This document shows, in pieces, positions 33,790-42,619 of a stretch of DNA of 64,000 nucleotides. The DNA is taken from assembly GCA_034509755.1 (NCBI GenBank), contig CM067559.1, forward strand, positions 38,398,032 through 38,462,031, in the 5' to 3' direction. How positions within the stretch are numbered: the stretch's first letter is position 1; each line of letters opens with the position of its first letter. The position numbers were made by a program, and so were the translations under genes. The notes below the pieces were generated by a model. That model was not told where the DNA came from. It searched no databases and saw nothing but the letters and a program-made list of their open reading frames with translations. Source of the DNA: Anisodus tanguticus. Its lineage: Eukaryota; Streptophyta; Magnoliopsida; Solanales; Solanaceae.

Positions 33790-34680
33790 ATCACTCATTC
33801 ACCGTAACAATTAAAAAATCATTCTCATAAAAAATGGAAGGAGAAGAAGACTATTTCAAAATCACAAACAAACTTGCAATTCAATAGTGAATCTATTTCA
33901 CTCCAACAGTTTCAAACATAGTAAATAAAATCAAAACTCATTTCCAACAATATGATATTGCGGTGATTTAGATGCACATACAACGAATAACATTAACACC
34001 CACTATACATATAATTTCACCGGACATTCAATCGCCGGTGGTGCTTTAAGAGGCAACCACTACCTTAGGTGGCGGGTATAAGGGACACGACGGAGGCGTG
34101 CCTGAACTTGATCCACAAGATGGACCAGATGGAGGTATTGATACACCTTTTGGTAACATGTGACCAAAATCACTTTTTAGATAATTTAATCTCTATTTGA
34201 TATTTCAAATCCATTAGCTTTCTATGAGTAGTTGCATGGCTTGAAGAATAACAAAGATTTGTCAAAAAAAAAAGAAGAAGAAGACACTTAAAAAGACTAT
34301 TTTGCTTATTCATCATATCATAGAGTAATATTTAGCACTTAAAATGTGTAGAAGAATGGGTTTTAATTGTGAATGAGCTATGTTGTTTATATAGTTCAAG
34401 AAAAGTGTGTAACATTAACTAATAATCTTCTTTTCTATTGGAAGATTATATTATCAAAGAATATTAATCCTATGTGGACTTGAACACTTGAAAATTGGGG
34501 AATTATTTATGATTTATATCATTAAAGAATATTTCTTATTTTGACTTGATTTCGTGCAAAGGACTTGGAAGGTCTTTATTCAGGATAATAGTTGAATGAT
34601 TAATTGAGTTTTCAAGAAATAATCTCAAATTTATGACAAATTTGGCGTGATGGTTGTTTTTCACTGACCACAAAAATTAA
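33790..34680. repeat. IDA-like gene segment, copy 3 (left part)
   Basis: Diverged third copy of the 9464/11771 segment: tatacatataatttc, ctttctatgagtagttgcat, catcatatcatag and ttgtttatatagttcaagaa blocks are in the same order and spacing. It continues, after a MITE and a copia insertion, at 40452. Confidence 0.8.
34046..34316 (-). pseudogene. IDA-like peptide gene, copy 3, frameshifted
   Basis: Starts MMNKQNSLFK as in copies 1 and 2. Length changes in a T-run (34267-34276) put the signal peptide out of frame, and a further shift follows KLSKK near 34175. In the downstream frame the core reads LPKGVSIPPSGPS, closer to the IDL consensus than copies 1 and 2, then CGSSSGTPPSC and a stop at 34046. 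The Pro/Val tail is shorter. A TATA box is conserved at 34385-34394. It has two frame breaks unless the poly-A/T length here is misread. Confidence 0.7.
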
Positions 34681-35269
34681 GGGATGAGATTCCCTCCAGT
34701 AGAGTTTCCTCAATTTTTTCTCAATGGAGTGGGATGATTGCCAAATGTTCAATTTTTACATTATGAAGATTGAGATTAGTTTAAACTATTAATAATCTCT
34801 CATGACTCTTCCCTTAATACATCCTCTTCTACGCTACACACGATTTTTTTCTTCCAGCATACACATCTTACCTCAAAATATTTAAGAAAATTAAAATTGA
34901 AAACTTAAAAAATAACACATTAGGAAGAAAAATAAATAATATATGATAACTCTTAACTTATGTCATCTAAATTAGGAATCAATCAATGTGAAAATTCATG
35001 TCAATTAAATAATTGATATTAAACAAAAGAAAATTAAAAAGAAAACCGAGCACAAGAAGAGGAAATTACAGATCTCGAATTTCTTTTGTATTCAAATGGA
35101 TGAAAATTAAGACAGAAGGTTATACGTGCAAACTTGCTTTTGGACCACAGGTGAAATTATTAATAATTTAAACTAATCTCAACCTTCAAGTAAATTGAAC
35201 ATTTGGCAATCATCGACCACTCCATTGAGAAAAACTTGAGGAAACTTTACTGGAGGGGATCTCATCCCC
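34681..35269. mobile_element. MULE-type MITE with >100-bp inverted repeats
   Basis: The left arm gggatgagat, ccagta, gtttcctcaa, tctcaatggagtgg, gatgattgccaaatgttcaa and gagattagtttaaa returns inverted on the right arm. The flanks caaaaatta and caaaaatat are a likely imperfect 9-bp duplication. No coding sequence. Confidence 0.8.
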
Positions 35270-35288
35270 AAAAATATAGGGACGATTT

Positions 35289-35617
35289 TGTTAAATATAC
35301 AATATACACATAATATACATGTGTATATTGTATATTGATGCTCGTCTGCCCAGCTGGAAGCTCTCGGTTTTGGCTAACTTATTTTAGGAAATATAGTTAG
35401 GGTAAATAAACAATGTAGTAAGAATATTGTATATTAGGAAAATATATGTGTAGTATATTGTAATGTATTTGTTACCTAAATTAGGATTATACACAACCAT
35501 AATTGTAGAGTTAGAATTATGGTAGAATAAGATTTTAGGAATAGAATAGGAATATTTTGTATCTTGTATATATACCTATTCAAGTAATGAAAATAATCAA
35601 GGGGATTATTTCTTTCA
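35289..35617 (+). repeat. 5' LTR of the 35289-40451 copia
   Basis: 329 bp. U3 starts with a partly palindromic atacaatatacacataatat / atgtgtatattgtat arrangement. TATA-like gtatatatacctattcaag (35567-35585) lies near the 3' end. Confidence 0.92.
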
Positions 35618-35776
35618 TGGTATCAAGAGACTAGGTCTAAACAAAAGTTTTTCTCTCCCAACTTTTGTCCTCTCTTTTTCGGCCGAGACACCCTCCCTCG
35701 GGTTTCTCTTCCAAAAATTCCTCTTCCGCTCTCAAAAACCTCTCTTAAATTTCCCCTCCTTCTTTGTTCTTTCAAT

Positions 35777-36982
35777 ATGTCTAAGAACACTTATCATCCT
35801 GCCCTTATGGTTTCTAATGTCAAGAACATTATCCCTATTGTACTTGAAATGGAAAACGTCCAATATGCGACGTGGGCAGAACTGTTTAAAATACACGCTA
35901 TCTCCCATCAAGTTATCCATCATATCATTCCTCCCGCTACACCTCTTCCCGCGGAGGATCCTCAGTTATGGATTACTATTGCTGCTACCGTTCTCCAGTG
36001 GATATACTCCACTATTTCGGTTGACCTTCTACAGACGATTATTGAGCCGGATACCACGGCTATAGCTGCCTGGAATAGATTGCGTGACATATTCCAAGAT
36101 AACCAACACTCTCGTGTCGTCACACTCGAACAAGAATTCTCTCTAGTTCGAATGGACGAATTTCCAAACGTTTCTGCATATTGCAAGAAACTCAAGGAGT
36201 TGGTGGATCAACTCCGTGATGTTGGCGCACCTATAACAAATAATCGACTGGTTCTACAATTGGTTGCCGGCCTTTCGGAGGCCTATAATGGCGTTGGAAC
36301 TCTCATTCGTCAAAGCAACCCTCTTCTAGACTTTTATCAAGCCCGCTCCATGCTTACTTTCGAAGAAACCGGTTTGGCTAAAAAAGTGGCTACCGGAGCA
36401 AGCCCCGTCGTCATGATGGCGTCCTCCCCAAGTTCTTCGAGTTTTGTTGAGAATTCAGGCCAAAACCGTACCCAAAGTGGCGGCAAAAATAATCGCAAGA
36501 ATAATAACAAAAACCGCGGGGGCAAACGCGGCGGTTCCGGTGGCAGTTCCGGTGATCAGCAAGTAGGTAGTGGGCCCCGTCCAGTGAACAGTTGTCCACC
36601 GCCCCCTGGTCCCAGCAGTGAGGCCCATGGCAGTGGGATGGGGCAGTGGGCCGTGGGCCAGCAACCCCCTGCGCCGGCCGAATTCCGGCGGCCGGTGGGG
36701 GGCCAACAATTCGAGCCCAAGAACCGGAAGCGGTGGCGGCCCCGGCCGGTGGCCCCCGGCAGCGCCGGCGCAGCAGTTCCAGCGGCTACGGCCCATTTCA
36801 ATCATGTCCGGGAATACTTGGGCCCCGACCTCCGCAAGCCCATCAGCAGGCCCCACTCAGACCGATATCGAGGCCGCGATGCACACATTGGGGTTAACTC
36901 AACCGGACCCAAATTGGTATATGGACACCGGTGCCACTACTCACATGACTTCCGAATCAGGTACTCTCTCATCTTATTCTAA
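35777..36982 (+). CDS. Copia gag (plus copy)
   Basis: Begins MSKNTYHPALMVSN about 160 bp after the LTR. The UBN2-like core (residues ~25-210) has WAELFKIHAISHQVIHHI, AAWNRLRDIFQDNQHSRVV, KKLKELVDQLRDVGAP and LVAGLSEAYNGVGTLIRQ. The nucleic-acid binding part is GGKNNRKNNNKNRGGKRGG, without a CCHC knuckle, followed by a Gly/Pro/Gln-rich stretch. The last ~60 codons probably represent a frameshift out of the native frame, because the protease is read in the frame starting at 36618. Confidence 0.8.
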   Translation: MSKNTYHPALMVSNVKNIIPIVLEMENVQYATWAELFKIHAISHQVIHHIIPPATPLPAEDPQLWITIAATVLQWIYSTISVDLLQTIIEPDTTAIAAWNRLRDIFQDNQHSRVVTLEQEFSLVRMDEFPNVSAYCKKLKELVDQLRDVGAPITNNRLVLQLVAGLSEAYNGVGTLIRQSNPLLDFYQARSMLTFEETGLAKKVATGASPVVMMASSPSSSSFVENSGQNRTQSGGKNNRKNNNKNRGGKRGGSGGSSGDQQVGSGPRPVNSCPPPPGPSSEAHGSGMGQWAVGQQPPAPAEFRRPVGGQQFEPKNRKRWRPRPVAPGSAGAAVPAATAHFNHVREYLGPDLRKPISRPHSDRYRGRDAHIGVNSTGPKLVYGHRCHYSHDFRIRYSLILF

Positions 36983-38369
36983 TTTGAGCACCCATCGGGG
37001 GATAATTGTTGGTAATGGCAATTCTATTCCAATTCTAGGGTATGGTCAGAAAATGTTGTCTCCCCCCAATCTACCCCTTATCTTGAAAAATACTTTACAT
37101 GCCCCTAAATTGATTAAAAATTTAGTGTCTGTCCGAAAGTTCACCACTGACAATTCTGTGTCTGTTGAATTTGATCCTTTTGGTTTCTCTGTGAAGGATT
37201 TCAAGACGGGGAGTCATCTCATGAGGTGTGATAGTAGGGGGGATCTTTATCCTATCATGCCCGGTTTCAGTCCATCGAGTCAAGCCTTGCCGTCAGACTT
37301 TGCAGCCATTTCTCATTCCTTGTGGCATGCTCGCCTTGGTCATCCGGGCTCTTCTATTTTATCAGTTTTAGATAAAAATAGCTTTATTTCTTGTAAGGGT
37401 ACGAGTCGTACTCCACTTTGTCAATCTTGTTCATTAGGAAAAATTGTTAAGTTGCCTTTTGTAGACTCCAATTCTCATACTTCAATGCAATATGATATTA
37501 TTCATAGCGACCTATGGACGTCTCTTGTTCTTAGTTCATTGGGTCATCGATATTATGTTCTCTTTTTAGATGATTATTCTAAATTTTTGTGGACGTTTCC
37601 AATTGCGAATAAATCACAAGTGTTTTCCGTCTTCGTCAAATTTAGAGCGTTCATTCGTACCCAATTCGAAAGAGAAATAAAAAATATTCAATGTGATAAT
37701 GGGAAAGAGTATGACAATAGGGAGTTTCAGGAATTCTGTGCTAATAATGGGATCAATTTTCAGTTTTCGTGTCCTCATACATCTTCACAAAATGGGAAGG
37801 CTGAACGCAAAATTCGTTCCATAAATAACATTGTCCGAACTCTCTTAATTCATGCCTCCATACCCCCATATTTTTGGCATCATGCTCTACAAATGGCCAC
37901 ATATCTTCTTAACATAATTCCTTCTAAAGGTCTGACATATTCTTCCCCCCTCCAAATACTGTATAATAAGAATCCTTCTTATTCTCATTTTCGGGTTTTT
38001 GGGTGCTTGTGTTATCCGTTATTTCCATCCACCACAACTAACAAACTTCAGGCCCGGTCTACTCCGTGTGTGTTTTTGGGTTATCCATATAATCATCGTG
38101 GTTATAAATGTTTTGATTTATCCTCCAAGAAAATCATCATTAATCGCCATGTAATTTTTGATGAAACTCAATTTCCATTTACTAAAGTCCATACTCCCGA
38201 GCCTAGTTCGTATAATTTTTTGGATGATGGTATATCTCCGTATATTACTCATCATTTTTCGGACATATCCCGCACCCAAAATCCTCCAGCGGGCCCACTG
38301 CCCGCTGGACCAACTGCTCCGTCACTGTTTCCAGTCACTGAAACAGTTCCAGCGATTGGGCCAGTCTAG
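36618..38369 (+). CDS. Copia protease and integrase (plus copy)
   Basis: One open frame carries the protease (YMDTGATTHM), GAG-pre-integrase (WHARLGHPGSSILSVL), the integrase zinc region ending CQSCSLGK, and the integrase core: HSDLWTS, DDYSKFLWTF, CDNGKEYDN and SQNGKAERKIRSIN. It ends with a stop at 38369 in the Pro-rich linker. The D,D,E triad appears complete, so this is the best-preserved integrase of the family in the window. It is out of frame with gag. Confidence 0.85.
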   Translation: MRPMAVGWGSGPWASNPLRRPNSGGRWGANNSSPRTGSGGGPGRWPPAAPAQQFQRLRPISIMSGNTWAPTSASPSAGPTQTDIEAAMHTLGLTQPDPNWYMDTGATTHMTSESGTLSSYSNLSTHRGIIVGNGNSIPILGYGQKMLSPPNLPLILKNTLHAPKLIKNLVSVRKFTTDNSVSVEFDPFGFSVKDFKTGSHLMRCDSRGDLYPIMPGFSPSSQALPSDFAAISHSLWHARLGHPGSSILSVLDKNSFISCKGTSRTPLCQSCSLGKIVKLPFVDSNSHTSMQYDIIHSDLWTSLVLSSLGHRYYVLFLDDYSKFLWTFPIANKSQVFSVFVKFRAFIRTQFEREIKNIQCDNGKEYDNREFQEFCANNGINFQFSCPHTSSQNGKAERKIRSINNIVRTLLIHASIPPYFWHHALQMATYLLNIIPSKGLTYSSPLQILYNKNPSYSHFRVFGCLCYPLFPSTTTNKLQARSTPCVFLGYPYNHRGYKCFDLSSKKIIINRHVIFDETQFPFTKVHTPEPSSYNFLDDGISPYITHHFSDISRTQNPPAGPLPAGPTAPSLFPVTETVPAIGPV

Positions 38370-39282
38370 CCCAACTCTGGAACTGTTCCAGAATCTGCCC
38401 CAGTTTCTCGATTTGGGCCAGCAGGCCCACTGCCTGCTGGCCAGTCCGTCTCGAACCCGGCAAATTCCCAAAATTCACTAAATTCTTCCTCGAGTCATAG
38501 ACCAGTCACTCATAGTCAACGGGGTATTTTTACACCTAAAAGGCATTTTAATTTACATTCCAATGTCTCTAAATCTCCCTTGCCCCGTAATCTTGTTTCC
38601 GCCTTAAATGACCCTAATTGGAAAATTGCTATGACTGATGAATATAATGCTCTTATTGATAATAAGACGTGGAAGTTGGTGCCCATACATATGGTATTAA
38701 TGTTATCAGGTCTATGTGGATTTTTGCTCATAAAGAGAATTCAGATGGTTCATTTGCTTGACATAAGGCACGACTTGTGGGTGATGGTAAGACTCAGCAT
38801 GTTGGGATAGATTGTGGTGAGACGTTTAGTCCGGTGGTCAAGCCGGCTACCATTCGCACTGTGCTCAGCTTTGCTCTATCAAAGGCATGACCTATCCATC
38901 AGTTGGATGTCAAGAATGCTTTCCTACATGGTGATCTCAAGGAAACAGTCTATATGCATCAGCCGTTGGGTTTCAAGGATCCCAACCGTCCTCATCATGT
39001 CTGTTTGTTGAAGAAGTCATTATATGGGCTTAAGCAGTCTCCACGGGCCTGGTATACGAGGTTTTCTAACTTTGTTTCGACTATTGGGTTCACTTACAGC
39101 AGGTCAAATAATTCCTTGTTCATCTACCGCCGTGGTTCGTCATTGGCCTATATTCTATTGTATGTGGATGATATCATCTTGACTGCCTCTTCCGATGCCT
39201 TGCGCCAATCTATCATGGCCATGCTCAGTTCTGAGTTTGCCATGAAAGATTTAGGGCCTTTGAGTTATTTTTTGGGGATTGC
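38370..39282 (+). pseudogene. Copia reverse transcriptase (plus copy), broken
   Basis: The RT starts in one frame (NLVSALNDPNWKIAMTDEYN), shifts near 38690, hits stops around 38760 and 38888, and resumes in the frame open from 38903: MDVKNAFLHGDLKETVYM, LLKKSLYGLKQSPRAWY and LLYVDDIILTAS. YVDD is kept but the N-terminal third is disrupted. Confidence 0.85.
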
Positions 39283-40126
39283 TGTCAAACGTCATTCAGG
39301 TGGTTTAATTTTGTCTCAACGAAAGTATGCCGCTGAGATCATAGAGAGGGTTGGAAAGTCATCCTGTAAGTCCACTTCCACTCCAGTTGATGCAAAACCC
39401 AAGCTTAGTGCCGCGGCAGGAGCACCATACGAGGATCCGACCCGCTATCGCAGTCTGGCAGGGGCCCTCCAGTATCTTGCCTTTACCAGACCAGATATTA
39501 CGTATGTTGTTCAGCAGGTGTGTTTGTTCATGCATGATCCCAGAGTTAAGCACATGAATGCAATCAACCGCATCATTCGGTATATTCAGGGGACACTGGA
39601 TTATGGTTTGCACTTATATCCTTCATCTACATCCACACTTGTCTCATACACAAATGCTGATTGGGGTAGTTGTCCCGACACCAGACGGTCGACGTCTGGC
39701 TACTGTATGTTCCTTGGCAACAACCTGCTCTCCTGGTCAGCGAAGCGTCATGCAACTCTATCACGCTCAAGTGCAAAGGCCGAATATCGAGGGGTAGCAA
39801 ATGTGGTCTCCGAATCATGTTGGCTACATAATTTGCTTTTGGAGCTTCATTGTCCAATTCATAAGGCAACCTTGGTATATTGCGATAACATTAGTGCCAT
39901 CTACCTTTCAGGTAACCCGGTTCAGCACCAACGCACTAAGCATACCGAAATGGACATTCACTTTGTCCGTGAAAAGGTTGATAGGGGTCACGTTCGAGTA
40001 TGCCATGTCCCATCTCGTTATCAAGTTGCAGACATCTTTACAAAGCTACCCGCGGTCCTTTTTGAAGATTTTAGGGACAGTCTCAGCGTTCAAAGACCGC
40101 CCGCTATGACTGCGGGGGTGTGTTAA
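39283..40126 (+). pseudogene. Copia RNase H with altered catalytic residues
   Basis: In frame with the RT end, but the catalytic Asp block reads SYTNADWGSC (Asn for Asp, codon at 39653-39655) and the Glu block reads SSAKAEYRG (Lys for Glu, 39776-39778). Both relatives in the window keep Asp, and the 20579 copy keeps Glu. Both changes are G to A. A codon is also missing in the FTKGLPA motif (here FTKLPA). It is inactive by inference. Confidence 0.85.
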
Positions 40127-40451
40127 ATATACAATATACACACAATATACATGTGTGTATATTGTATATTGATGCTAGTCTGCCCAGCTAGAAGCTCTCG
40201 GTTTTGGCTAACTTATTTTAGGAAATATAGTTAGGGTAAATAAACAATGTAGTAAGAATATTGTATATTAGGAAAATATATGTGTAGTATATTGTAATGT
40301 ATTTGTTACCTAAATTAGGATTATACACTACCATAATTGTAGAGTTAGAATTATGGTAGAATAAGATTTTAGGAATAGAATAGGAATATTTTGTATCTTG
40401 TATATATACCTATTCAAGTAATTAAAATAATCAAGGGGATTATTTCTTTCA
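40121..40451 (+). repeat. 3' LTR of the 35289-40451 copia
   Basis: 331 bp; differs from the 5' LTR by an extra tg in atgtgtgtat and about five substitutions. Confidence 0.92.
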
Positions 40452-41742
40452 GATTTCTTTATACAAAGGCGGTTCAATAGAATTGGTAGTCTAAAGTTAA
40501 GCCTTAAGAGATTCTTATAAAGCTTATTTAATAAAACTTTATATTTATTTTTAATTTTGAAGTTCATTATTTTAGCTTTTTGAGATGTGTAAAGTTGTTA
40601 ATTTTTTTATAATTATTTTTTTATAAAACCTATTTATTTGATTTTTGTTAGTATGTTATTTTTCTTAGATGAGATTTCATTAATCATTATTTTGAAAAAC
40701 TTTTTTGAGATAACCTTCAACTTACTAATGCATCCGTAACTGTCAAGAGTAGCAATCATGTGAGATTTTGTGTTCACGACGACATTAAATAAATCAACTT
40801 ATAATTCGAATTTAGAATATTTGACTATCTAATTAATTAATTTTTGATTTCATTTTATTTGGTCCTTATACTAAAAATAAAAATTTCGTTTACTTATTCA
40901 TTTTAACAAATCAAGAAATATTTTTTATTTTCTTTCAAGTATTACCCTTGTCATTAAGTAACTATATAAAGTAATTGTAGTTAAACTTAAACTTCTAAAG
41001 AATAATTAAAAAGGTAATTTAGTAAAGGAAACCCAAATAAATAATTTTTTAAAGGTAGTGACAAATCAATAAGGGCCAAGTGAAATGGAACCGGGGGAGT
41101 AGCTTGCAACATATCTACGAAGGCCTTGAAAGAAAAAATCATAGAAATCTAGAGTAGAAAAACAAAATTAATTTAAGTAATGGGAACAGAAGAAGAAGCA
41201 AACAACTACAAATTTAATTATCTATTTATTTCATATACTAATTACCTCATCTAAATTTATAAAAACAACATAATATACTGAAGTGTGTCATTAATGGAGC
41301 AATTTTTGGGGTTAAGCCTGACGCTGTCTTTATTTCATATTCGATACAAATTGTATTTATATTAAGACTAATAAAAAAACATTTAAATTTTCTATCAAAG
41401 AGTCCTTCAGAATCCAATTGCTTACATAGCTCCATATATGTAAGATAAACAAGTCTATCTTTAGCGCCTGTTCTATGATTTTTCGTATGCCTGCAAAAAT
41501 ATTTCAATTCATTTATCTTGCAACATCCAATTGTTTGCCCTACTAGCAAAAATAGCCAATTAATTGACCCTTTCTCAGAGATAATTGGCTTAACACAATT
41601 GATTTGGTTGCAATATTTGCAATTAGGCAAATTGGGGTTCATCCAAATAATTGGTGCCCTATCATGCATGATACTCTTAGTTTCCGAGAGGAACGTAGCA
41701 ATCTCTTTGAACTTCTCGTGCAAATCATATTGAATTTGATAT
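40452..41742. repeat. IDA-like segment copy 3 (right part)
   Basis: Matches 13245-13800, 20409-20450 and 25480-25535 of copy 2 once the insertions there are removed (acaaatttaattatcta, aaacaacata..atactgaa). From ~41390 to 41742 it carries an exon-like frame on the minus strand not seen in copies 1 and 2. Confidence 0.75.
41390..41742 (-). pseudogene. Exon-like fragment of an unidentified plant gene
   Basis: The minus-strand frame (part of a longer open frame 41247-41810 that runs into the copia LTR) has complex, non-repetitive composition: DLHEKFKEIATFL, PNLPNCKYCNQINCVKPIIS, SINWLFLLVGQTIGCCKINE, LKYFCRHTKNHRTGAKDRLV and YLTYMELCKQLDSEGLFDR. The paired Cys (CKYC..INC) and CC..FC..H look like a metal-binding or disulfide pattern. 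I do not recognise the family. A copia LTR begins at 41743 and removes whatever lay upstream, so it is at best a truncated exon. Confidence 0.45.
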
Positions 41743-41845
41743 TGATAAATATCCGTGATATACACATGATATACACCGTGTATATCATGGGTGGTGGGCT
41801 GTATATTCACTGCTTATGGGCTGTAAATTCCGTGGTATATACGGT
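41743..41845 (+). repeat. Truncated copia LTR (subfamily C)
   Basis: tgataaatatccgtgatata, acaccgtgtatatcatgggt, ggtgggctgtatattcactg and cttatgggctgtaaattcc match the first ~105 bases of the LTRs at 49990 and 50311. It is then joined directly to integrase sequence, so the rest of the LTR, gag and protease are deleted. Confidence 0.85.
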
Positions 41846-42597
41846 AATGGGTTATTTCGGAGTTTTTGTGGTAATAATGATATCAATTTTCGTTTCTCTG
41901 GTCCTCATACGTCCTCTCAAAATGGGAAAGCCGAACGCAAAATTTGTACCATTAATAATATTGTCCGAACTTTATTGATCCATTCTTCTGCACCTCCTTC
42001 CTTTTGGCATCATACTATACAATCATGCTCTACATATGACTACTTATCTCCTTAACATTCTTCCTACCAAAGGTTTGGCATATTCTTCCCCCCTTCAAAT
42101 ATTATATAATAAGACTCCTTCATATTTCCATCTTAGGGTATTTGGGTGCTTATGTTATCCACTATTTCCGTCCACCACAATTAACAAACTTCAGGCCCGG
42201 TCTAGCCCTTGTGTGTGTTTGGGTTATCCGTCTAATCATCGTGGTTACAAATATTTTGATTTATCATATAATAAAATCATCATTAGTCGCCATGTTATTT
42301 TTGATGAATCTCAATTTCCGTTTGCTAAAGTGAGTAGTCCCGTGCCTAATTCGTATAATTTTTTAGATGACGATGTCTCCCCATATATCATCCCCATTTA
42401 TCGGACTTGTCCCGCACCCAAAATCCGCCAGCGGGCCCACTGCCCGCTGGTCCTCCAGTAACGTTGTCATCTACTGTCCTGGGTCCAGCAACTGGGCCAT
42501 CTATCCAGCCTAGTTCCTATATGTTACTAGGTCCGTTGCTGGCCCAGTTCCTGTTTCAGGTTTCGGTTCCAGTTCCTTTGGAGATTGATCGATAAGA
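41846..42597 (+). pseudogene. Copia integrase C-terminal fragment (subfamily C)
   Basis: Reads FRFSGPHTSSQNGKAERKIC, VRTLLIHSSAPPSFWHH, a frameshift at ~42020 with a short tandem duplication (catactatacaatcatgctc), then TTYLLNILPTKGLAYSSPLQ and KIIISRHVIFDESQFPFAKV. The Pro-rich linker ends at 42597, where Ty3/gypsy sequence begins. Confidence 0.85.
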
Positions 42598-42619
42598 CTC
42601 ATTCAAGAAAAGACGGTGT

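Larger units (their letters stand above)
35289..40451 (+). mobile_element. Ty1/copia element, plus strand
   Basis: LTRs 35289-35617 and 40121-40451 (tgttaaatat to tttctttca) differ at about five bases and one 2-bp indel. A perfect 5-bp duplication, gattt, flanks it (35284-35288, 40452-40456). The primer site tggtatcaagagactag is at 35618 and the purine-rich tgcgggggtg at 40111. Its proteins are close relatives of the 20579 element, but the first third of the LTR is unrelated. It is defective through frameshifts and two altered RNase H catalytic residues. Confidence 0.94.
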
